Counted from the first letter of the stretch, positions 36,701-48,841 are shown. The stretch: 64,000 bases of DNA from Argentina anserina (GCF_933775445.1 NC_065874.1:6095001-6159000), one strand, 5' to 3'. A program made the numbers and translations. Notes: generated by a model not told the origin, from the sequence alone.

Positions 36701-37788
36701 CTTTCATGCTAACTAAGGATTCTCACAACTGCTGACTCCCCAATGACTCCCCAATCATTTGGTATGCATGCCTTCAGTAACACTCACTACTAGAGCAGAA
36801 TATCGTCTGGTGCTGTAAATTTCAGCAAATGAGAGACCTAAACACCTTACCAAGCACTACGAAAGGTACGTGTCAACTATTAGGTACCGTGCCATTAAGT
36901 CTTTCTATTTTGCAGAACATTATTAAATAATTTATATCTGTTTATTGCATTTGACCTCAGGTTATAACTTATGCACAATATAACAGTTGAAGCAGGAGAG
37001 AAATTTAAGCAGATGACTAGATAAGTAAACTTGCCTCATTTCCAGTTTTAGCCGTTTTCTTGATTTCTGCCACCAATTTCTTTTCCTGAAATGTGCAAAC
37101 AATCAGAACAATTGAAAAAAGGCACTTGATAACATAATCATTCAGAAAGCGTTCCTGAAATGGTGACATATACCTCCAATTGAAGAGATGAAATCTCACG
37201 TTCAATGCCTGCAAAGAAAGGTAACGAATCAGAAACACAGATAGGAAGGCCAAAGCTCCAAAATTGTAGCTGCAAACAGGTGCAATATAATCTTAGTAGC
37301 AGTAAGCAGCACAATGTCGAACTCTCGATCAATGATTCTTTAGTTTTCAGAATATCACAAAAGAAATCAGCTTCAGTATCAAAGAAAGCAGTCAATGCTA
37401 TAGAGCATACACCCACCTCTGGTAGCAACAGCCATGTCTCTTTTGCTGGACCTCAAAGCCTCTGTTCAAACAAACAACAAATTTAACAATCTCATTCACA
37501 ATTCATCAAATAGAAAACTCAGAAAGCTTCAAAATCTGGAAAAATCCTTAAGCTTACAATTCAATCTAAACATTGGATTCTGATAAAATCATAAGAACCA
37601 CAAAAGGAATGAACTTTGCACTGTCAAACTGTACCCTTTAACAATTGAAAGAAACCCATTTGGTTTTCAACAGTTCCTTATCCTATTCAGTAAAATTATA
37701 AGAACCCCAGAAATGCAGAAAACCTTAAGGAGAAGGAAAAGATTGAACCTTTGGGGGAGGTCTTCTTCTTGAAGATGTTCAAGTTCAT
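33783..37788 (-). CDS. VPS2.2: ESCRT-III subunit, VPS2 homolog 2/3 (CHMP2 family)
   Basis: Exons on the minus strand: 37749-37788, 37417-37461, 37174-37208, 37035-37085, 35443-35547, 35287-35358, 35058-35129, 34756-34836, 34626-34661, 34448-34533, 33783-33843; 684 nt, 227 aa. The product starts MNLNIFKKKTSPK. It has the basic N-terminal helices of a Snf7-domain protein (EKKLVAEIKKTAKTGNEAATK, LARQLVRLRQQI), an acidic linker (KDEAEEETEELTNQV), LDEIGVDIASQ, and a C-terminal helix ending EDLEKRLASLRRI, which fits a MIM1 motif for the VPS4 AAA ATPase. ESCRT-III drives membrane scission at multivesicular bodies. The MNIF-type start and AATKILARQL core fit VPS2.2/2.3 rather than VPS2.1. Intron 4 uses a GC donor (GAG|GCAAGT), the only choice that keeps frame. 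Introns 4 and 10 contain internal repeats. Confidence 0.95.
35990..36500. repeat. ~170-bp tandem repeat, three or more units, in VPS2 intron 4
   Basis: The block GATATGACATGACTAG recurs at 36011, 36180 and 36351 (periods 169 and 171). The linked block CACGCACTAAGAAACAAGCC recurs in each unit. The later units are nearly identical and the first is more diverged, so the array grew recently at its left end in gene orientation. Partial units flank it on both sides. Confidence 0.85.
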
Positions 37789-38285
37789 GGTGACACAAAA
37801 TCTCTCGAAGCTTGAAGCTTTCAGAGTCTGAGGGAGACAAAACCACTGGTCTTCTGTTCTTCTTCTTATTATTGTGCTTCTGCTTCTGCTTCCAAGGGAG
37901 AGAGACACGGGAAGTGAGTGTGAGTGTGAGTGTGAGCTGTGCTGAGCGTGCTGCTTTGTTTCCGGTTCGCACGTGCCAACAACGGCTGAATATTTCCAAC
38001 TAGCCGTTATGAGTTCGGCCATGACTGGATTTATTGGGATAATAATAGACCAGAACTTCCAATGTAGTATTGAATCCTTTTTCCAATTCAATATTATCTA
38101 TCCTACATTGCTTCGAAGATTCATACCATAAAATCATGAATTAAATGAGAGGGGCAAAAATGCAGCTGAAACATAATTAAGGGTGCCAATATGCATAATT
38201 AACTCAAGAATGAGTGCGCAATAAGGCTACATTAACAAGAAGAAAACCATAATTCCATAAACATTTGAGACTGATGTCACCCTTA
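37789..38285. other. VPS2 upstream region
   Basis: This is the likely leader and promoter of VPS2 on the minus strand. It includes a (GTGAGT)n-like run at about 37912-37937 (TCACAC-type on the gene strand). No clear TATA box at a suitable distance was found, which is common for housekeeping genes. Confidence 0.4.
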
Positions 38286-38860
38286 GGCCACCTCCAATAA
38301 GGGAGGGCTATATTGGGGCACGGCTATAATTTAGCCTCCTAAAATATTATTTTTTATTAAAAAACCAATACATCATCTCCAATAAGAAAGAATTAAAATT
38401 TAGTCCTTTCAAATATTTTACGAATTTGTAAACTTATTATAAAATGATTTAATTCAAATTATATTGAATTTGTGTTAAACTAATTTTTAAGGTGTATGTA
38501 TGGTTGAGTATACCTATATGGTTTCATTGATAGCATTTTGACATGATGATATCAAACAAAAAATAATAATTGATTATTTTGATCGTTGAAGATTTTATTA
38601 AAATTTCGAATAGTTTGAAAAGTTAGCTATTTGATTTTAGACCGAAAATAATAATAACATAAGCATACATTGGTCATATTCAATATCCAAGCTATACATA
38701 TAATTATGTATAATGACAATGTTTTTACAAATTATATTTGTAAATAGAAATTTAGGTCATTAATATCATAACACTTGTCTTTATATACACAACATAATTG
38801 TACATGTTTTTTTTTATCTGATTTGGGACCACTAATTGGTTTGGCCTGGGCTAGCCAAAG

Positions 38861-39388
38861 TGTTAGGGGCCGCACTTGTAAGGCCGCAAGCAACCTTGTC
38901 CAAGGTCATGAGTCATGCCTATGGCCGGTTGCTTGCGTGCTAGTGGCAGTATTGTAATTTATATTTTCTGTAATTTCCTTTTTTAAGTTGGTTCATGGTG
39001 GGAAGGTTCCATGTTTCCCCCTGCCAAGTCTAGTTTTGCAAAATATGCTATTATAGGGAGGGGTTCCTAGGCGGCGACGGTTGGCCTACGGAACTAGTAT
39101 AGGTAAGCACATGTACTTGCGCCTCCCTTAACGTCTTACCATCAATAAAGAGAGGAATTATTCAATTATCTGCGCCCCGTGAGATCATTCTTGTTGCCTA
39201 TTAAATTGTTCATGAGATTGCCCAACAACTATATAAACCGTGTTCTTGCTTGCCGCTAACACTATACTAATATCGTGTGCTTTCCATTGTCCCTTGCAAG
39301 GTACTCACTTGGCTTACTTGTTACTCGTTCATCGATTAGCAAGTGCCGCACGGTCCGCCTTTTACTCTACAAAAGTCGGCCCGTGACA
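38861..39388 (+). repeat. 5' LTR of a Ty3-type retrotransposon
   Basis: The segment starts TGTTAGGGG and ends CCCGTGACA, so it has the usual TG...CA ends (TGT...ACA). A TATATAAACC box lies near 39231. It ends two bases before a tRNA-Met primer binding site, which fixes its right border. The left border is inferred from the TG and from the change in base composition. No partner LTR lies in the window. Confidence 0.7.
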
Positions 39389-39390
39389 GC

Positions 39391-39402
39391 TGGTATCAGA
39401 GC
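39391..39402 (+). promoter_or_regulatory. Retrotransposon primer binding site (initiator tRNA-Met)
   Basis: TGGTATCAGAGC is the standard plant retroelement site complementary to the 3' end of initiator tRNA-Met. It lies two bases after the LTR end. Confidence 0.9.
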
Positions 39403-39433
39403 CGGCTTGCCGGCTGTGCTTAAGACTCATACG

Positions 39434-40765
39434 ATGGTGGGAAACATGACGAACGCGCAACGGTTCGATTTCTATGATCAACAACTCGGTGAACTTGCGG
39501 GAGTCCCTGATAGATTGATTGATATTACCTCCTTGTTGGATCGTGTCGATCTAGAGAAGTTGGCGACACGAGTGGAAGACCTTGAGGAGTTAAGGGACCG
39601 AGTGGTGGCCCTAGAGAAGGCAGAAGCTCCCAGGGGAGGAGCAGGGCCTAAGAAGGAACTTGAAAAGCTGAAGGACCGAGTTTCGGCCCTAGAGAAAACA
39701 AGAGCTCCCGAGGGGGGAGGACATGATGATGAAGATAGAGGAGGTGCCTCGTTAGAGCAGTTGGGGGCCATGAGTGATGCCCTTGACACATTACATGTGA
39801 CTATGGACACCCTCGCTGAGGATGTCCGAGCCACCATTGATGCGTTCAAAACCGAGCTGTTGGAGATGAACACCAAGCTCAATCTTGTTGTTCGAGCGAT
39901 GTCAAACCAACCTGTGACGGACTACAGGAAGGTCAAAATACCGGAACCTCAAGCTTACGGAGGGGCACGGGATGCCAAGGAGCTTGAGAACTTTCTATTT
40001 GATATGGAACAATACTTTCGAGCAGTAAAGCCTGATTCGGAAGAAGCGAAGGTAAACATGGCGACTATGTACTTGTCAGGAGATGCCAAGTTATGGTGGA
40101 GGACTAAATACAATGATATTCAAAGGAATGTTTGCTGCATTGAGACATGGGAGGATCTCAAGAAGGAACTCAAAACCCAATTCTTTCCTGAGAATGTCGA
40201 TTATATTGCAAGAAGGCAATTGAGGGAGTTGAAACACACCAACAACATTAGAGATTTTGTGAGCAAATTCTCTATGATCATGCTCGACCTCCCCGATATG
40301 TCAGAGAAAGATCGGCTATTCTACTTCCTTGAAGGATTGAAGCCATGGGCTAGAACTGAGCTCCAAAGACAAAGGGTCCAAGATTTAGCCTCGGCCCAAG
40401 CAGCGGCAGAAAGGCTGACTGATTACACATTCGAAGAGAACTCTGCGAGGAAAACCTCTTCCTTTTCGAATGTGAATATCAATAGAAATGCCAGACCGGG
40501 TCCGAGTAGAAGTGGGGGAGGAGAGTCAAGGTCCTCGAATTTTGGAGGGGGGGATAGAAGGGTTATTGGTGTCAGGGACACTGCCTCCTCCAAGCCAGCA
40601 GCCTCCACTGGGGTGTTTACTCCACGCCCGTTCAGTTATACAGGCTTCACCCCAAGACCCATATCGTGCTTTCTATGCAAGGGACCTCATAGCCCAAGAC
40701 ACAAAGGGCTAAATTTGGCTCTTTTGATGGTTATTTGGCTCTTTTATGACACTTTGGCCCTTTGA
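39434..40765 (+). pseudogene. Truncated Ty3-type retrotransposon gag gene
   Basis: From the ATG at 39434 the frame has coiled-coil-like, charged repeats (LEKLKDRVSALEK) and then a Retrotrans_gag domain. Recognisable parts include ENFLFDMEQYFRA, YLSGDAKLWWRTKY, WEDLKKELKTQFFP and FYFLEGLKPWARTEL. A Gly/Ser/Arg-rich linker follows, then the start of a CCHC zinc knuckle (CFLCKGPH). The knuckle is cut before its last Cys. From about 40711 the frame reads into unrelated TIR-element sequence and ends at 40765. Protease, reverse transcriptase, RNase H and integrase are all missing. The frame is otherwise open, so the truncation may be fairly recent. Confidence 0.88.
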
Positions 40766-40841
40766 CTTTTATGTTGTTGGAGATCAGAATAAAATCATAA
40801 TTTAGGATTTAGCCCTTTAGACCCCTTTACTGGAGATGGCC

Positions 40842-43320
40842 TTTAAGCCTTTGAATAACTCCGCTCCTGGCCTCAACTTGCGCCAATCATATCGGACGAC
40901 CGCTGCTGCAACCTCAGTGTCTATTCTATCTAAATCTGGCCCCTGTATTACACAAAAATTGATGACTAGACTCTTAACACTTCTACCATTACATTGCTCA
41001 TAAATCTGGTCCCTGTATTATATTTCTTCATTCACTCATAATGCATTAATGCCTAGAGTCTACAAGCAAGTAGTCACAAAGAGTCCTTTAAAAAAATCAC
41101 AAAAGATCAAAGTGCAAAGTTCATTCCTTTTGTGGTTCTTATGATTTTATCAAAGTTCAATTGTTAAAGGGTACAAAGCAATAGGTATAAGTGAACAGTG
41201 TCATAAGGGCTAAAACAGAAGCCTTCACACCGTTACTATTTATGAAACCGTAAAGTATAATGGAAACATTCATAACTATTATAAATGGACGACCAACAAA
41301 TTCCTCCAGTCCTGGTAATCCACTTGATACGTGATATAGGACAACATTCGATGAGAAAACGTCCAACTTATTCTTGGTATTGACTTCTTACCAAAGAGAA
41401 ATTTTATCCAAAGAGAATCGTTTTGGTAACAATTATTATACCATAAACAACGTCTATTTAATTACTTCCCATGCATGAAGCCGGGTTTGTTAAAGTTTGC
41501 TGGTACAACCACGTGACACTGTTATGTGATGTACCTAGCCAATCATATTACGTCATGATATAATTAACATACAAGCGGTGAAAATGATAAAAGTTTATTT
41601 ATATATAAAAACCAATCAGAAATAATCACAATAAAAAATGAACTAATAACATTAAGATGGTACGTCACGTAAGATATGTAGCGAGTATATATAATAATTT
41701 ATCCAAAATTTAATACCCACATGTGGGAGGGGGGAGGCGGGTCATTACCCCCACTCAAATTTTATGGTTTTTTTTCCTACATGGTGAGTTTTTGAACTCA
41801 ATTTTTTTATAATTGACGAATCTAATACTCTAACTTCCCTACTTAATTTATTTTATTATTATTTTTTGAAATGGGTTATTAGCTTTGTTCTAAATATCCT
41901 CATATATCAGTAAAATTTAGAAAACGATACGATATTCTCCATATCCTTTCAAGTTATCAGTCAATGATAATTTCATGGTCAAAATCTGATATATCGGATC
42001 AACCCGATTTTGACCCAATATATCGGACATTTTTTATTTTATTTCAAAAAATAATGTTATCATTTTACTTTTGCGAGAAAACAAAAAGGTGTAAACTTAA
42101 AATTGAGACAAGTTGTGCCTTAAATCAGTAAAAAACTTCATTTTCTTAGAACGCAAAAACTTCATATTCATATTCGAATGCCGAAACCTTAATCAAGAAA
42201 GAAAAAAACATCATCAGGCGAAACCTCCAACTTTATATGTGAGCCAAACTACTACTCGTCTGCCTCAATCCTTATTTAGACACATCTTTTTATTATTTAA
42301 AACTATTTGTGTATTTTTATTTGGTACTTGTTCGTAGTGAAATTTATAAATATATTAAATTTAACTAAAAATTAGCAAATCCGATAAATCCAATATATTT
42401 TTTCAAAACCGATACGATGTCGATAAGTGATATTTAGATCATTGGCTATTGGCTATCCTCACACCGTATCCATTAATGAAACCGTATAATACAAGGGAGA
42501 GACATTGAGCCTAAACCCCATATTGTATGAACATCCCGAAATAATATCAGACGTCACTACATAACCTATGCATTCTAGTGATGAACACATTTTAGCAAGG
42601 TGTGCACCATTAGCACAACCATTTGCTTTACAAATTTGGCCACGAAAAAATCTAAAATCTTATATTTTTATCCTCTTTATTATGTTGGATTTTTATGTTT
42701 TAGTGTAAACTAGTTTGGTTTTTGAATTCATGATTTGTTATTTATATAAATTTACAGTTGTGAAATAGAGAGATTTTATAAATAAACATCAGGCGAAAAA
42801 TATCATCTTCTCTTATACAGTAATGAAAGATCAAAATAGAGACGTGTAGAAATTAATTTGAAAAAACTTCATTCTGATGACAAATATCAATATATTTAAT
42901 TTAAGAATAACATAGTAAAAACAAAATTGCGCCTTTCAGCCATTATTAATACCATTGACAAAAGGTAATCCGCCTGGCATTGTTCTTTAGTGCATGATAG
43001 TGATGATACGAGAAGTTTGGTGGATGAACTTCACAATCATACTCCGCAAAAAACTAATAGGCATGCCTCATGTACAATATTCATACTCATTTAAGAATCG
43101 TGGAAAAAAAAATTAACAACGTTTATCCAAAGAGAACCAATCAAGCTTTTGGATAAAATTTCCCTTGGGAAATAGTCGTCTCTTTTGGTAACAGGTTTAA
43201 CACCATTAACAAGGTTTATTTCCTTTCTTAATTAGTGAAGGCTAATTACCAGAGCTAAAGCGAAGCATGTAATGTCGCCAGCCATATGCTAATCACCTGC
43301 GTGGGACCACGTCTAATTAG
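40842..43320. other. Intergenic A/T-rich region
   Basis: No gene is recognised. At 41112-41152 there is an exact inverted 41-base copy of VPS2 intron 1 sequence (37581-37621). A further 19-base block (about 41157-41175) corresponds to 37631-37650. Confidence 0.5.
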
Positions 43321-43491
43321 TATATAAACTCATTTCTATCCCGCCTATTGATCTTTATCCTTCATTTCCTCCCGATTCAAAGTCCACACCCATTACATAG
43401 AGCTATATATAAAACCAGTATCTATCTCATTATCCTTCAGTTCCTCCCAACTATGCAAACTCATCACAAAGTATACCAATTACAGGATCAA

Positions 43492-46400
43492 ATGGAAAGA
43501 AACCGATCAAAATCCACACGAAAGGCCACAATCCATCATCTTCTACTACTCTTCCTCGTCTATATCTTCTTCTCTCTTGAATGCTTAGTTGCCCAAGAGT
43601 TAGTTGGGTATGGATATAAAGTCGCGTCCGTCCATAGTTCTGATTTCTCGGGGAAGACATTGACTGTTAACCTTGGTCTCATCAACAGCTCCTCAGTTTA
43701 TGGACCTGACATCTCAAATCTCACCCTCTACGTCAGGTATATATATAGGCACCTTCTTCCCTTCCATAATTTTCAAGAACTATTTTGTTCATTGTCCATA
43801 TCATCCCACAGTTCATCACTTGTTGCATCAATATCATGCATCCTTCTTATATTATGTTGATATCGTCGATTAATATATACAATGTGTGTTACTTGTCTAA
43901 TGATATTGATTGGAACATTGTCACAACTTATGACTTCTTAGTTCTTACATCCAGTATTCTAATGTTATGGTTGTCAATCAGAACGTAGATGAAAAGGTTT
44001 AATGATATATGATCAGATCACATATGGACACGCATGGTATACATATCAATGTATGTTAATGACTAGTTAATGCTTCAAATATTGTATTGAACAGCTACGA
44101 GACTAAGAACCGTCTAAGAGTTCGAATAACGGATTCAACGCAAGAAAGATGGGAGATCCCACAAGACATTCTTCCCCGGCAAAACCAAACTTCACAGAAC
44201 TTTTCCGTCACCGACAACGATCTCATTTTCACCCTCCGCAACACCACCCCCTTCGGCTTTACCATAACCCGCCGCTCCAACAATGACACCGTCTTCGACA
44301 CCACTCCAAACCCTTCGGATCCCAACACCACCTTCATCTTCAAGGACCAATTAATACATCCAGCTCTCCTCCTCTCTCCCCAACAACAGGTCTTCCCTGT
44401 ACGGCCTAGGAGAACACACCAAGAGCACATTCAAGCTCCTCGCCAATCAGACGCTGACACTCTGGAGCGCCGACATCGCCAGCATAAATCCCGATCTCAA
44501 TCTCTATGGCTCCCACCCCTTCTACATGGACGTCAGGTCGCCGTCCGGTGACGGCAAGGTCAAGGCGGGAACCACTCATGGTGTGCTGCTCTTAAATAGC
44601 AATGGCATGGATGTAAATTACACCGGGGACAGGGTTACTTACAACGTGATTGGCGGGGTTGTGGACTTGTATTTCTTTTCGGGTCCTACACCCGAATTGG
44701 TAATGGAGCAGTACACGGAGCTCATCGGTCGACCCGCCCCGATGCCATATTGGTCTTTCGGTAAGTTGTAAATTTCATTTCTCTAATGGTTACATTTGAA
44801 AGTAAATTTCATTTCTCTAGTTCTTCATTGTGATGCTAAAACAAAACACCTCATGATATATTTTAACAAATTAATGAAGACTTGTAGCATTGTACATGTT
44901 ACATAATATGGATAAACTAATATAACAAGTTTGATTTTTGTTTTTTACTATTGTAGGATTCCACCAGTGTAAATATGGTTACAAGAATGTTTCTGATCTT
45001 GAGGGGGTTGTTGCTGGTTATGCAAATGCTAGCATCCCACTTGAAGTTATGTGGACAGACATTGACCACATGGATGCTTACAAGGATTTTACTCTTGATC
45101 CCATCAACTTTCCTCTAGACAAGATGAAGAACTTTACCAACAACCTTCACCAAAATGGCCAGAAATATGTGATCATCCTGGATCCCGGTATGCCAAAGCA
45201 TAGTTCCTTTTTCAGGCCGTTTAAGCTTTTTTAAATTCTCTTAATTAGATGGCTTGGTATGTTATGTTATTAGTATGCCGATATTAGATATTTACTTATA
45301 ACATCAAATTATTGGTATAATACTTGAGCTCTTTTTATATATGATTCCGGCCACTTTTACAGGTATTAGTATCAATGAGAGCTATGGAACCTACACTAGA
45401 GGGATGGAAGCCGATATTTACATTAAACGTGATGGAAAACCTTACCAGGGAAATGTTTGGCCTGGTGATGTTTACTTTCCTGATTTTGTACATCCACAAA
45501 GTGAACCATACTGGCAAAATGAGATTAAACTATTTCTAGACCAGCTACCTGTTGATGGCCTTTGGATTGATATGAATGAAGTATCAAATTTCCAAACTTC
45601 TTCTCCAACTCCTAATTCTACACTTGATGTTCCACCTTACAAGATCAATGATTCCGGTGGCCACCGCCCGATCCTCAGTAAGACTATTCCAGGATCAGCT
45701 CTCCACTTTGGTAATGTTACAGAGTACAATGTGCATAACATGTATGGGATGTTACAAGCCAAAGCAACAAACAAGGCCTTGACCAATGTGACTGGTAAGA
45801 GACCGTTCGTACTCTCTAGATCAACTTTTGTAAGCTCTGGTAAGTACGCAGCACACTGGACTGGAGACAATGGTGCAAAATGGAATGATTTGGCATACTC
45901 AATTCCGGGCATTTTGAACTTTGGTATATTTGGAGTTCCAATGGTTGGAGCTGATATCTGTGGTTTCATTGGGGATACTAACGAAGAACTCTGCCGTCGT
46001 TGGATTCAGGTAACTCACTGATCATAAGCCTCTTTACTTTGAAGCTTGAACACTTCGGACAAATTTATACCACATTATTTTGATTTCCCTAGAAGTTGAA
46101 ATATTGACACTTGATTTTTGCTTATTATATGTGACTAACTTATCTATTAACTATTGTCTATATGCAGGTAGGAGCCTTTTACCCCTTTTCAAGAGACCAC
46201 TCCGACAAGAGTTCAATCCGGCAAGAGCTGTATGTTTGGGAGTCAGTGGCTGCATCAGCAAAGAAGGTGCTGGGGCTGCGTTACCGGTTGCTCCCCTTGT
46301 ACTACACATCAATGTATCAAGCACACAAACGGGACCCCAATTGCAAGGCCCCTATTCTTCTCATTTCCTGAAGACACCAATACATACGGCGTCAGTTCAC

Positions 46401-47074
46401 AGTTTCTGATTGGTAAAGGTGTAATGGTGTCACCTGTGTTGCAGCAAGGAGCAACTTCAGTCGAGGCATATTTTCCTGCAGGAAATTGGTTTGATCTTTT
46501 CAACTACACATCCCTTAGTGTAGATACTGGAAAGAATGTTACGTTGGATGCACCTCCTGATCACATCAACGTGCATGTACATGAAGGAAACATATTGGCC
46601 TTGCAAGGAGAAGCCTTGACAACTCAAGCAGCCCGAAACACTTCCTTCGAACTTCTGGTGGTCGTTGGTAGCAGCAACGAAAGTATCGGAGAAGTGTTCT
46701 TGGACGATGGAAAGGAGATTGAAATGGGAGGAGAGGGAGGGAAGTGGAGTTTCCTGAGGTTTCATTCTGCACGAGCACAAAATGGAAGCCTAATTCTGAG
46801 CTCAAAGGTCGAAAATGGAGACTTTGCATTAAGCCAAGGTTGGATCATTGATAAAATTACTGTCATTGGGTTGGACAAAGTTAATGCAACACAAGGGTTT
46901 ACGTTGAGCGTTAATATGGGAGCAAAATTGGAAGGAAACACAGATGTTAACGTCAACTGTCAAAGTAATGAGCGTTTTGTCAAGGTAGAGTCCAGTGTGT
47001 CCCTTCCTATAGGAAAGGAGTTCGAGTTGGAGCTAAAGCCTAATCAGACAGCGGCGAGAAAACTCTTAAGCTAG
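43492..47074 (+). pseudogene. Alpha-glucosidase (GH31) pseudogene, two frameshifts
   Basis: The exon plan equals that of the intact gene at 49666: 43492-43736, 44095-44760, 44957-45187, 45363-46009, 46168-47074. All splice sites are intact. The TATA box TATATAAA lies at 43321, and AATAAA at 47144. Exon 2 is four bases longer than its partner: four extra bases (TTAA) near 44351-44354 shift the frame after FKDQ, and in-frame reading resumes only from the original frame ([10 protein letters not shown]). Exon 5 has a second break near 46325, where a CA pair appears missing from a CACACA run after YTSMYQAH; downstream the sequence resumes as [14 protein letters not shown]. The GH31 nucleophile region (GLWIDMNE) and acid/base region (AHWTGDN) are still readable. 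Most codons look well kept, so loss is recent, unless the breaks are assembly errors. Confidence 0.85.
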
Positions 47075-47869
47075 AGATCAATTGCTTAGAAAACTATCCA
47101 AGTTTATTTGGGATAAATGATCAGTTCATTCAGTTGTATAATAAATAAAAAAGATTTGGAATTTGTGTTTATACACCTTAGTTTGCTTATTTACCTGTTT
47201 ATTTGAAGCAAGTCGTTCATTTGAATCATTTCTGTACGTTATGCAGAACTAATCCGCATAAAACTAACCCAGATCAAATGATCTAGACATAGATGTAACT
47301 TGCTTATAGAAAGAGAGATTTGTCTATGGTGCAACGTTGTACACCATGCAGCACATAATCATCACTATTTAAATCTAAAATTCTAAAATTATTTAGTTCT
47401 TATGACATCTTGAGATTAATTTTTTGATTGATTTTTTTTCACATGCACATAGAACGTTAGCATTGCCTGCATAATAGAATTTTCCATAGAAAGAGTGTAG
47501 GTTGCCTCACCAAATTATTGTATGCATTTATTGGGATATAGGCATATAGCTTAACAACGTACAATATGGTATGTAGCCACTAGCAAGGCCGCTCCACCTA
47601 TAATCTACCCAAAGTCCCAAATTATAGATGTGTAGCATTATTACTTAGTACGTGACTCTCTTCAAATAATTGCATGAACTAATAAATTTTCTTACAGCTC
47701 TTGTATTTTACTCGGTTTCTGAAAAAAAATTATTATATATACCTGCTACATATACCATATGACGTATTCCATTAATGTTATTGGTCTATTTTTTATTGTG
47801 TTTGTTTCCGATTGGTTACTTATATGTAAATGAATTTTTGTTATTTTCACCGCATGCATGTTAATTATA

Positions 47870-48428
47870 GGGCAAACGTTTATTTAGTCCCTATATTTTT
47901 GGTTGGTCATCTATTAAGTCCTTAAAATTTCATTTTCATCTGAATAGTCATTGAACTTACAATTCTAATCTGAAAAGTCTATTCCCTCAATTGGTAGTTA
48001 AAGTTTCTCAAAAAATAAATGTACAATTACTGAAAATATCCTTATATTTAAAGTTTATATTTATATTCATCAATACATATTTTTTTTCATTGTTTTCCCT
48101 TTATTTTTAAGAGATGTGAATGCTTTTATTGAACCAAGTAATTTTTCCATATTTCTTTATATATGTACAATATAAATGTAACAAAAAAACGAAAGCCATA
48201 ACTATTCTATAATTAATTAAAGAAAATAAAAGAAAATACTAATCTAGGAGTATTTTGGTAATTACAATTTTTTAAAAATTATCACCTCATTACTTTAATT
48301 GAAGAATTGACATAATGAATTTTTCATATTAAAAGTTGTAATTTTGAGGACTATTTAAATGAAAATAAAATTTTAAGGACTGAATAGATGACCGACCAAA
48401 AATACAGAGACTAAACCAATGTTAGTCC
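47870..48428. mobile_element. Mutator-like MITE with perfect 9-bp target duplication
   Basis: The left end, GGGCAAACGTTTATTTAGTC, pairs with the inverted right end GGACTAACATTGGTTTAGTC. Pairing continues for about 60 bases (through TTTTTGGT-GGTCATCTATT-AGTCCTTAAAATTT). The 9-bp direct repeats TTAATTATA at 47861-47869 and 48429-48437 are identical. The element is 559 bp and non-coding. The perfect duplication indicates a fairly recent insertion. Confidence 0.88.
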
Positions 48429-48681
48429 TTAATTATACCATATCGTAATATGATTAGTTAGGTACAACACATGATAATCTCACGTAGTGTGACATGTATA
48501 TAAAATAACTACTCGGTTTCTGAATAAAACACACCAAATTTTATAAGATGTCCCCGAAAGGGACAATAAAACACACCAAAACCCTAAAAAGATCCGGTTT
48601 CTATTGTAGTGTAGTGAATTTTTTTTTTTAGAATAAGATAGTAGGGTTGAGTTTAGGAAACAAACCAGATTGCTTCAAGCC

Positions 48682-48841
48682 AAAATCCGAAGCTCCATTG
48701 ATTCTTCCCAGAAAAGACAGAGTATAGCATATCCTTATGCTTGTTTATTATTTTCAGTAAAAATCCGAAGCTCCATTGATTCTTCCCAGAAAAGACAGAG
48801 TATAGCATATCCTTATGCTTGTTTATTATTTTCAGTAAAAA
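48682..48841. repeat. 78-bp tandem duplication
   Basis: The unit AAATCCGAAGCTCCATTGAT onward occurs twice in direct order, 78 bases apart. The two copies appear identical across the unit, so the duplication is recent. Confidence 0.85.

Larger units (their letters stand above)
38286..40841. mobile_element. TIR element carrying a truncated LTR retrotransposon
   Basis: The left end, GGCCACCTCCAATAAGGG, follows TTA. The right end, read inverted, is GGCCATCTCCAGTAAAGGGG and is bounded by TTT(A). Both arms also contain GGGCTA/TTTAG-type motifs. Inside, from 38861 to about 40711, are one LTR, a primer binding site and a gag gene; there is no pol and no second LTR. Either an LTR element inserted into a TIR element and was later cut back, or the TIR element picked up the fragment. 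The ends suggest PIF/Harbinger, but the target duplication (TTA versus TTT) is imperfect. Confidence 0.6.

Noticed and set aside
39478..39882. Long antisense frame within gag
   Set aside because: Shadow of the gag coding sequence on the opposite strand.
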